64,000 nucleotides of DNA from JAAZIN01 sp964441025 (GTDB lineage Bacteria > Bacillota > Dethiobacteria > DTU022), in NCBI GenBank assembly GCA_964441025.1, contig CAYTXG010000004.1, positions 1 through 64,000 of the forward strand. The letters are read 5' to 3'. A model generated the notes under the pieces. It made no database searches. It was not told the origin of the DNA and worked only from the letters and a program-made list of their open reading frames with translations. The position numbers and the translations under genes are program-made. Position 1 is the stretch's first letter. Each line of letters starts with the position of its first letter. Below, piece by piece: positions 39,949 through 46,739 of this stretch.

Positions 39949-41283
39949 TTAGCCCTCCTTTTCCCGGCGCGGCCTGATCTTGAGTCGCAGAGGAACACCG
40001 CTGAAGTCAAAAGCCTCGCGAAGCCTGTTCTCAAGGTAGCGCCGGTAAGAAAAATGCATGAATTGGGGATTATTCACAAAAAATGTGAAGGTGGGCGGCT
40101 TCACCGCCACCTGGGCGGCGTAGTAGATTTTAAGACGCTTCCCCCTGGATGAAGGCGGTGGGTTGACGGCCTGGGCATCGCTGACCAGTTCATTGAGCAG
40201 CGATGTGGGCACCCGCTTGTACAGCTCCCGCCGGACAGCATCGAAAAGGGGAAATAGCTGCTGCACCCGGCTGCCGGTCAGTGCGGAGATGAAGGTGACA
40301 GGAGCATAGGGGGCGAAAGAGAAGGCGCGGGTAATTTCCTCGAGCCACTCCCGCCGGACCTCCCCGCGCCCTTCGATAAGATCCCACTTGTTTACGGCGA
40401 AAATGAGTCCCCTGCCGGCCTCGTCGATATATCCGGCCAGCTTCTGATCCTGCTCTGCAATGCCCGCTTCGGCGTCGAGGAGCAGCAGGGCCAGATCGGC
40501 TCGCTCCACCGCTTTGAGCGAGCGCAGCACGCTGTAGTATTCAATGGCCTCCTTGACCCTGCTCTTGCGGCGCACCCCGGCAGTGTCGATGATGGTGTAG
40601 GCAGCGCCGTCGTAGTTGAAAAAGGTATCAACTGCATCGCGTGTTGTCCCCGGCACATCGCTGACGATAACGCGCTCCCGTCCCAGGATGGTGTTTAGCA
40701 GCTGGGATTTTCCCGTATTGGGCCGGCCCACAAGGGCCACCCTGACGGCGTCTTCGCCGGTGCCCTGCCCGCCCTCCTGCCGTCCCCCGGGCAGAAGTTC
40801 ACAGATGCGATCGAGTAGATCGCCGGTGCCGCGCCCGTGAGCCGCGGAAAGGGGCAGCGGATCGCCCATGCCCAGGCTGTAGAAAGAGGCGGTTCCGTTT
40901 GCGGCCCCGGGATGATCGATTTTGTTCACCGCGGGGATCACCGGTTTGCCGCTGCGGCGCAGCAGGCCGGCGATTTCCTGATCCAGGGGCAGGAGGCCCT
41001 CCCGGCCGTCGAGAAGAAAAATGATTACGTGGGCCTCTTCAACGGCCAGTTCCGCCTGGCGGCGCACCTGTTTAATGATAGGGTCGTTTTTTTCAAAGCT
41101 GATCCCGCCGGTGTCGATGATGATGAAGCTCTTCCCCCGCCACTCTACTGAGCCGTAAAGGCGGTCCCGCGTAACTCCGGGGACCTTTTCTTCAATGGCT
41201 GTTCGCGCCGCAGTGAGGCGGTTGAATAATGTGGACTTGCCCACATTGGGCCGTCCGACAATGGCTATAATCCTGCCCCCCAA
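39949..41283 (-). CDS. der: Ribosome-assembly GTPase Der (EngA)
   Basis: Tandem-GTPase needed for 50S subunit maturation. Two complete G domains are visible: GRPNVGKSTLFNRL with DTGG and NKID, then GRPNTGKSQLLNTI with DTAG and NKWD. A KH-like C-terminal domain follows (LKIYYAAQVAVKPPTFTFFV, NNP). 444 residues is normal. The start appears to be TTG 41283 behind GGGGGTG. Confidence 0.97.
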   Translation of the reverse strand: MGGRIIAIVGRPNVGKSTLFNRLTAARTAIEEKVPGVTRDRLYGSVEWRGKSFIIIDTGGISFEKNDPIIKQVRRQAELAVEEAHVIIFLLDGREGLLPLDQEIAGLLRRSGKPVIPAVNKIDHPGAANGTASFYSLGMGDPLPLSAAHGRGTGDLLDRICELLPGGRQEGGQGTGEDAVRVALVGRPNTGKSQLLNTILGRERVIVSDVPGTTRDAVDTFFNYDGAAYTIIDTAGVRRKSRVKEAIEYYSVLRSLKAVERADLALLLLDAEAGIAEQDQKLAGYIDEAGRGLIFAVNKWDLIEGRGEVRREWLEEITRAFSFAPYAPVTFISALTGSRVQQLFPLFDAVRRELYKRVPTSLLNELVSDAQAVNPPPSSRGKRLKIYYAAQVAVKPPTFTFFVNNPQFMHFSYRRYLENRLREAFDFSGVPLRLKIRPRREKEG

Positions 41284-41409
41284 GAGGGCACCCCCTTAAA
41301 GCGGTAAATTTACTTTATTATCCCCGTCTTTCAAAGTGGTGTCAAACTGATCTGGAAGCAGAGAGAAAGGAAGCTGCCTGGGGTTCCCCGGCACCAGGGC
41401 TAACTCAAG

Positions 41410-41438
41410 TGAGTCAAAGTCACCGTCCCCTTGACTCA
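41410..41438. repeat. CCGTCCCC palindromic repeat, first of an overlapping pair
   Basis: Standard 29-base form (arms TGAGTCAA/TTGACTCA). Its right arm doubles as the left arm of the next copy. Confidence 0.85.
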
Positions 41439-41460
41439 AAGTCACCGTCCCCTTGACTCA
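41432..41460. repeat. CCGTCCCC palindromic repeat, second of an overlapping pair
   Basis: Shares seven bases with the preceding copy. Its left arm reads TGACTCAA instead of TGAGTCAA, as expected if the pair arose by partial duplication. Lies just downstream of the DUF3189 gene end. Confidence 0.8.
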
Positions 41461-41466
41461 CGTGGC

Positions 41467-41934
41467 TCAGAGGAGGAAGGGGGCGGGGTCCTGTTCAAAG
41501 CGCTGCACGAGTGCGAGGAGGCGGGGATAGCTCCAGATAATTCCCAGGCCGGCGAGGGGGCGGCCGGGGGCGACGAATCCGAGGCGCCGCGAAAGATAGC
41601 CACCCACCCTGACAGGCAGGGTTACCGCGGAAAGGCAGTCGATGACCGCCACACCGGGCGTCCCGGGGCCGGCTGCTTTCAAGAGCCGGGCGGCCAGGTC
41701 TCTGATCCCGGCCCCCCAGCGCCGGCTTCCCAGGATAAAAACAGGGTTTCCCCGCACATCGCAGCCGGCATAGTTGGGAGTTCCCACGCCGGCGCTGTCG
41801 TTGCGATCGAAATAGGGCAGGGCCAGCAGCTCGGTCAGGCGCGGCGGGCGCTCCCGGGGAAGCAGGCCCAGGTATATGGAAGCCGCCGCCGCCGATGTGT
41901 GGGTGCCGCCGAAGCATTGAAATATTATGATCAT
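41467..41934 (-). CDS. DUF3189 family protein
   Basis: A 155-residue protein starting MIIIFQCFGGTHTSAAAASI, the hallmark of DUF3189, a family of Clostridia with unknown function. The early Cys and the GGTH(T/S)S loop resemble a phosphate-binding turn. It continues IYLGLLPRERPP and a YFDRNDSAGVGTPNY segment. The start codon overlaps the stop of a divergent relative upstream (ATGA), so the two are coupled. Its place in a sporulation-gene run suggests, but does not prove, a spore role. Confidence 0.8.
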   Translation of the reverse strand: MIIIFQCFGGTHTSAAAASIYLGLLPRERPPRLTELLALPYFDRNDSAGVGTPNYAGCDVRGNPVFILGSRRWGAGIRDLAARLLKAAGPGTPGVAVIDCLSAVTLPVRVGGYLSRRLGFVAPGRPLAGLGIIWSYPRLLALVQRFEQDPAPFLL

Positions 41935-42350
41935 AGATTTCTAATCAGCTCGAGCTGCAGCCTGGTCCGTTCCACAAGGGCCTCAACCTCCATCCAGCAG
42001 GCCCTTTTCCGCCCGCCGCCGCAGTTCTGCTCCCATCGCCTGCTCCAGGACAGCGGATAGCAGGCCGCGAGCACGCCGCCACTTTCCCCCAGGAGCCCGC
42101 CCAGTCCCTGAAAGGTGCGCCTGAGCAGCTCCGGCGGCACGCCGGCGGCGGCGGGGCAGATGATGTCGCCCGCTCCGGTTCGCGCAAATTTTCTCAGGAA
42201 GAGGGGTTGTTTCCCCGGGGGAAGGTTTTCTTTGACCCAGGCCGCCGCGGCCGGCCAGGCCTGCTCCGCCTGCAGCGCGGGGCGGCAGTGCTTCAGCGAG
42301 GCCAGCAGCGCCGGAAAGAGCGAGCCCCGGCAGTAGTAGACGATGATCAT
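41931..42350 (-). CDS. Divergent DUF3189-like protein
   Basis: A 139-residue protein whose start MIIVYYCRGSLFPALLASL aligns with the MIII-x-x-C-x-G start of DUF3189, but the GGTH(T/S)S loop is replaced (RGSLFPA). The rest is weakly related, with a Trp/Arg-rich middle. It overlaps both neighbours by ATGA-type junctions. It looks like a diverged tandem paralogue, perhaps without the original activity. Confidence 0.6.
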   Translation of the reverse strand: MIIVYYCRGSLFPALLASLKHCRPALQAEQAWPAAAAWVKENLPPGKQPLFLRKFARTGAGDIICPAAAGVPPELLRRTFQGLGGLLGESGGVLAACYPLSWSRRWEQNCGGGRKRACWMEVEALVERTRLQLELIRNL

Positions 42351-42544
42351 CAGTGCTTGACCAGGATGTAAACGCCGTTTTCAAGATCGTGAACAATCCC
42401 CCCGGTGATCCGGGCCAGATAGGTAGCAATGCGGTCCTGCTCCGCCCTGTCGCGGGCCACAAAGGTCGGCGTACCGCCGCTGCCCACAAGGTCCGGATCA
42501 AGGGTGATGACGGCAAGAATGTAGTTGGTAATTGAGGTTATCAA
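42350..42544 (-). CDS. Small capping-complex subunit for YIEGIA
   Basis: A 64-residue protein (ITSITNYILAVITLDPDLVG, then GGTPTFVARDRAEQD) that matches the small partner regularly encoded beside YIEGIA membrane proteins in spore-forming Firmicutes. No membrane segment is evident. The start appears to be TTG 42544 with GGGGGAGG about 11 bases upstream. It follows the YIEGIA gene and overlaps the DUF3189-like gene by one base. Function unknown. Confidence 0.75.
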   Translation of the reverse strand: MITSITNYILAVITLDPDLVGSGGTPTFVARDRAEQDRIATYLARITGGIVHDLENGVYILVKH

Positions 42545-42577
42545 GAGCTGTGCGGCCTCCCCCCTGTTCCCGCGCCC

Positions 42578-43468
42578 TCAGTCGGCGGCGCCGCGGCCGG
42601 CCTTCGATTTGAGCGGGCGGGCGGCGGAGCTCTCCAGCACCGGAACGTTTTTTACCGCTGTAATGAGGCATTCCATATCTCTTTCCAGGGGCAGGATAAT
42701 CATGGCAACGCGCCCCGTATCCAGATCCCGCCTTAACATGGGGGTAAATTCTGCGGTATCCACATCACGGTAGATCCCGAGCTGGGTGGCGGCATCATGG
42801 GCGATGGCCATGCGCTGCCCGTTGTTGGCCAGGGCTTCCCGGGCATTGTCGTCAACAGGTTCGAGTATCACCCCCAGGCCCCGCGCCAGGATGGTGCGGC
42901 GGGCCTCTTCGCGGGCCAGGTTCATGAACTGTATATCCTCCACAAAAAGGTTCGGTCCCTGGAAGCTGATTTTTGCAGGGCGGACAAGGGCAATCCGGCC
43001 GACGACGGGGCCCTGCATCAGGCGCAGCGCACCGAGGAGGGCAAGGCCTCCGGCAGCGAAGCCCGCCGCGGTGCCGGCCAGGTAAGTCAGCCCGCTGACA
43101 AGCAGGGCAATGAGCATGGACAGGTAGTTCCGCGCTTCAAAAACCCGGGCAATCCCCTCAATGTAATCGGGCCCTCGGGCGACCAGGTTCGAGAGATCGA
43201 GCTTGCTCAGGGTTTCCCGCTCTATATCGCGGATGTCCCGGAACTGCGTTGCCGCAAGGGAGAGGAATGTTACCGCGGTAAGCTCTTTCTCCATGAGCGA
43301 CGGGACGGCAAGGGCGCCCAGGACCGCCGCCACCAGGCCCAGGGAAAGGTGAGTCACATAACCGTGGGGGTATGCGGGATACTGGCGGTAGTCGGAGCGC
43401 AGCATCAAACTGCGCGCGGCAAAGCCGAAGACAACGCCAAAAAGGGTAGCGGCCAGGTACGGCTCCAA
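42578..43468 (-). CDS. YIEGIA family membrane protein
   Basis: A 296-residue protein with about five membrane segments and the family's name-giving motif in RGPDYIEGIARVFEARNYLS. The C-terminal half (residues about 165-296) is soluble. The family is confined to spore-forming Firmicutes and has no assigned reaction. The start is TTG 43468 behind AGGTGA. spoIIP lies directly upstream and the small capping subunit directly downstream. Confidence 0.85.
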   Translation of the reverse strand: MEPYLAATLFGVVFGFAARSLMLRSDYRQYPAYPHGYVTHLSLGLVAAVLGALAVPSLMEKELTAVTFLSLAATQFRDIRDIERETLSKLDLSNLVARGPDYIEGIARVFEARNYLSMLIALLVSGLTYLAGTAAGFAAGGLALLGALRLMQGPVVGRIALVRPAKISFQGPNLFVEDIQFMNLAREEARRTILARGLGVILEPVDDNAREALANNGQRMAIAHDAATQLGIYRDVDTAEFTPMLRRDLDTGRVAMIILPLERDMECLITAVKNVPVLESSAARPLKSKAGRGAAD

Positions 43469-43497
43469 GATATCACCTGGCCGGAGCAGCCGGAGGT

Positions 43498-44685
43498 CTA
43501 TTCATCCTGCCCGCCGCCGCCTTCCCTGCGCCTGAAGCCGCGCAGATCGGCAAATTCACGTTGAAAAAAGCCGGTTATCTTTCTTTTAAACTCCTCCAGG
43601 CTGCCCGCGGCGATAAGCAGATAGGCCAGAAAAACAGCGGCCACCAGCAGGATTGCCTTGAGCACGCTGCCCAGGGCCAGCCGGTTGCTCCGCATTTCCT
43701 CCGCAGGGGCAGCGGCAGGCCCGACCACATAAAGATCCACCACATCGGCGAAAAGGGCCACGGCTCTTTCGGCATCCTCGCGGTTGTTCTTGTGGGCGCC
43801 CACTTCGAGGAGCATGGCCCGCGGGGTGAGATCCTGGTTGTAGTTGCCCTGGGCCCCCAGAATCCCCTTGATCAGCCCGGGGTGCTCCTTATCGGCAATC
43901 TCCTTGAGGTTGACGGCAAAATTGCGGTTGTTGTCCGCGTTCTGGTTCTGCTGCCCCACGACAAGCAGGATCTTGGTAATGTCCCTGCCCTCGACCCTCT
44001 CTTCATATTCTTCAGGGGGGACGGCATCGCGGTGCACGTCAAATATCAGCTGATCTCCATCTGTAACCAGCTCCTCCGCCGTGCGGCGCGAACGCTGATA
44101 GGCTCCGGCATCATGGGGCGTATGCGGTTCGCGGATATGATTCACGGTGAAACCCTTGTTCTCCAGAGCACGGGCGAGGACATCGCCAACATGAAGGATG
44201 CCGCCGCCCCCGTCAATGGCATCGGTCCCGTCGGTGGGCACGTATGATTCGGCGCCGTGGGTATGGTAAATGCCCACCGCAGGTTTCGGTTTTCCATCGC
44301 TCTCGGCGGCAGCCGCTTCTGCAGGCGGCTGCAGATCCCCGGCGCTTCCGGTAAAGGGAGGACCCTGCGAGCCTATCTGATCAGCCCAGGCGGTCTTCTC
44401 CTCCAGCATGACTACCCGAAAATGACGGTTTTCCGCATCGATATACTCATCGCCCGGATGAAGGATGCGCGCTGTCCGCAGGACCACCGTGTTATCTTTT
44501 CGATCCTTCATCGTATAGTAACCGTCGCTGCTCTCGCTGAGGTTGAATGAGTCAAAGAAGCTCTTTTCCGCTGCGGCGCCGCCGCAGGCGCAGACGAAGA
44601 TACCGGCGCAAATGCAGATACATGTAAAAATGCTTAGCAGCAGCCAGCGCGCACACGCCGCCGTCCCCTTGAAAAATGCTTTCAT
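43498..44685 (-). CDS. spoIIP: Stage II sporulation protein P
   Basis: Peptidoglycan amidase/endopeptidase of the engulfment complex with SpoIID and SpoIIM. Residues 12-35 form an N-terminal membrane anchor. The catalytic domain shows VGIYHTHGAESYVPTDG, HVGDVLARALENKGF, QLIFDVHRDAVP and MLLEVGAHKNN, with the zinc-binding His/Glu residues expected of the amidase_3-like fold. An unusual second hydrophobic segment (about 340-365) and basic tail follow the catalytic domain. ATG 44685 is preceded by GGAG. Confidence 0.92.
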   Translation of the reverse strand: MKAFFKGTAACARWLLLSIFTCICICAGIFVCACGGAAAEKSFFDSFNLSESSDGYYTMKDRKDNTVVLRTARILHPGDEYIDAENRHFRVVMLEEKTAWADQIGSQGPPFTGSAGDLQPPAEAAAAESDGKPKPAVGIYHTHGAESYVPTDGTDAIDGGGGILHVGDVLARALENKGFTVNHIREPHTPHDAGAYQRSRRTAEELVTDGDQLIFDVHRDAVPPEEYEERVEGRDITKILLVVGQQNQNADNNRNFAVNLKEIADKEHPGLIKGILGAQGNYNQDLTPRAMLLEVGAHKNNREDAERAVALFADVVDLYVVGPAAAPAEEMRSNRLALGSVLKAILLVAAVFLAYLLIAAGSLEEFKRKITGFFQREFADLRGFRRREGGGGQDE

Positions 44686-44728
44686 GAAAGATCACTCCTC
44701 CTTCAATTGGCGCCTTTTCAATGCCGCC

Positions 44729-45421
44729 TCACTCAGTTTCATGTTCTTCCTGATCATGGTCCTGCCTGTCCGGTTCGCGCAGTCCTTCAAGCAGCTCATC
44801 GGGATAGCCCTTTCCCGGTTCGCCGCTGATCCGCTCGCGAATCTCTCCGATGAGTTCAGCCAGGCCGAGAGCGATGAGCCCGGCGATCAGGGTTGCGTCG
44901 AATATCCCGGCGCCGCCGATGGTCAGGTTGCTTTTTGCTCCCCTGGCAAAAAGCTCGATGCGGGTAAAGATATCATTCAGCACGATTGCGCCCACACCGG
45001 CAATGAAAGCCCCCCGGCGGGAACGTCCGGCCAGGTAGCCGGCCGCCCCCGCAATGAGGGCCACCAGGTAGAGAGGATCCACAAGAAAGGCGCTGGTCGG
45101 TTCAAGAGGGAATATTTTTAATACAAAATAGGTCACTACGGCAGTTGCCAGCATGGCCACTGCTGCACGAATTCTTTCCGTAGCGGTGCCCGCTCTCACA
45201 AAAAGATAAACCAACAGAATGATCGGTATGAGCCCGCCCCCGATGTTTATGGAGAGGGTTCCGCTCAGGGGGATATCGGGCAAAAAGCCGCCCACAAGCA
45301 TGGCCGCAATAAACAGAAGGGCGGTCCGGTCCGTTAAACCCAGGCGATCCAGAACCCTTTGGGCCAATCCGAGAAATATAAATATGGAGATGATAAGCAG
45401 AAGAATCATTCCTGCAGGCAT
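44729..45421 (-). CDS. DUF1614 membrane protein
   Basis: A 230-residue integral membrane protein of the DUF1614 family, with six or seven hydrophobic segments and the conserved GGGLIPIILLVYLF and LTIGGAGIFDATLIAGLIA stretches. The last 30 residues are highly charged. No function is known for the family. It lies just upstream of spoIIP on the same strand, downstream of two palindromic repeats. Confidence 0.8.
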   Translation of the reverse strand: MPAGMILLLIISIFIFLGLAQRVLDRLGLTDRTALLFIAAMLVGGFLPDIPLSGTLSINIGGGLIPIILLVYLFVRAGTATERIRAAVAMLATAVVTYFVLKIFPLEPTSAFLVDPLYLVALIAGAAGYLAGRSRRGAFIAGVGAIVLNDIFTRIELFARGAKSNLTIGGAGIFDATLIAGLIALGLAELIGEIRERISGEPGKGYPDELLEGLREPDRQDHDQEEHETE

Positions 45422-45516
45422 GGTAGGGCCTCCTTACCGTTGTTGGGGCGAACCGCATTCGCCGCCTTCTTCAGCTTATCTTTTCCGCGGATGTTGTTTT
45501 TATACAGCCCTGCATA

Positions 45517-45545
45517 TGAGTCAGGGGGACGGTGACTTTGACTCA
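45517..45545. repeat. CCGTCCCC palindromic repeat (reverse orientation, GGGGG variant)
   Basis: 29 bases: TGAGTCAGGGGGACGGTGAC then TTTGACTCA. It differs from the 38071 copy only by G for A in the left arm. Lies between fni and the DUF1614 gene. Confidence 0.85.
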
Positions 45546-45673
45546 CCCGGGGCGCCGGGGGCGGCTGAGAGAGACCCATTTAGGAAATTAACTGCGCAGA
45601 GGTTGAGTATAAACCAATATGGTTTTAGACAGGCATTTGTATTTGACCCTGACAAATTTAGGGCGGCCACAAG

Positions 45674-45702
45674 TGAGTCAGGGGGACGGTGACTTTGACT
45701 CA
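45674..45702. repeat. CCGTCCCC palindromic repeat overlapping the end of fni
   Basis: Identical to the copy at 45517-45545, 157 bases away. It covers the last codons and the stop (45678-45680) of fni on the minus strand. Confidence 0.9.
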
Positions 45703-46739
45703 TCCCCCCGGTATGTGAGGCCGCGCTGCCGCATCCAGTCGGCGGTAAAGCCGGTGATGACCAGGGGGGTGCGGCGCAGATCCTCCAGCGAGGCGGATCC
45801 CGTCATGAGCATGATCAGCCGCAGCTCCCGCTCAAGCTTCTTGATCGCCCGCACCAGGACCCGGCGTCCCCGTTTGAGAAGGATGTACAGGGGATATCCG
45901 GCAATACCCACCGCCTGCGCGCCCAGCGCCAGCGCCTTGGCCGCATTGAGGCTGGAGAACATGCCGCCCGAGGCAATGACGCCGGCCTTGCCGGCGGCGG
46001 CGTCGAGAACTTCAAGCAGGCTTACTGCTGTGGGCAGGCCCCAGTGGAGCAGCTCCGGTGAGAGGCGCCGCCGGGAGCGGCGGTTCTCGATGGCCAGGAA
46101 ATTTGTGCCCCCCCGCCCACCGGTATCCAGGGCTGCGGCACCGGCCTCGATCAACTGGCGGGCCTGTTCCCGGGCCATGCCGAAGCCCACCTCCTTGACG
46201 ATGACCGGACAGTCCACCGCCGCAATGATCTTTTCAATGCGCTTGAGCGCACCGTGAAAGCAGCGGTCGCCTTCTCTCATGGCCAGTTCCTGGGGCACAT
46301 TTAAATGAATCTGCAGCGCCGCGGCGCCAACCATTTCCACGGCCCGGCGAGCCTGCTCGGGAGCAGCGTAAGCGCCCAGGTTGGCCCAGATTACTCCCCC
46401 GGGATGGATCCGGCGCACCACTGTGAAGGTGTCCTCCACCCGGGGGTCAGCAAGGGCCGCCATCTGCGAGCCCAACGCCATGGGCAGGCGGCATTCCGCT
46501 GCCGCACCGGCCAGGGCGGCGTTTATCTTTTTCGCCATGGGGGTGCCCCCGGTGAGGGCATTGATAAAAAAAGGCGACCCCAGCGGCGCGCCAAGTAGGC
46601 TCGTCTTCAGGGTCACCCCTTCCAGATCTAGTTCGGGCAAGCAGTTATTGATAAAATGAATGTCGGAAAAGTCCGCGGGACCCGGTTTCTGTTTCAGTCC
46701 CAGGGCAATATGTTCGTTCTTGCGGTTCAGTCCCGGCAT
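45678..46739 (-). CDS. fni: Type 2 isopentenyl-diphosphate delta-isomerase
   Basis: FMN-dependent isomerase interconverting IPP and DMAPP, the products of the IspH-type enzyme encoded next to it. The TIM-barrel protein (353 residues) has RKNEHIALGL, FFINALTGGTPMAKKIN, LNVPQE, VKEVGFGMA, DTGGRGGTNF and VIASGGMFSS. The last eight residues, DESKSPSP, and the stop codon come from a palindromic repeat and are not part of the family. The start ATG lies immediately after the ispH-S1 stop. Confidence 0.95.
   Translation of the reverse strand: MPGLNRKNEHIALGLKQKPGPADFSDIHFINNCLPELDLEGVTLKTSLLGAPLGSPFFINALTGGTPMAKKINAALAGAAAECRLPMALGSQMAALADPRVEDTFTVVRRIHPGGVIWANLGAYAAPEQARRAVEMVGAAALQIHLNVPQELAMREGDRCFHGALKRIEKIIAAVDCPVIVKEVGFGMAREQARQLIEAGAAALDTGGRGGTNFLAIENRRSRRRLSPELLHWGLPTAVSLLEVLDAAAGKAGVIASGGMFSSLNAAKALALGAQAVGIAGYPLYILLKRGRRVLVRAIKKLERELRLIMLMTGSASLEDLRRTPLVITGFTADWMRQRGLTYRGDESKSPSP

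Noticed and set aside
45521..45703. 60-residue ORF between fni and the DUF1614 gene
   Set aside because: Both ends are inside palindromic repeats (it starts MSQSHRPPDS and ends ESKSPSP); the frame exists because the repeats are open on this strand.
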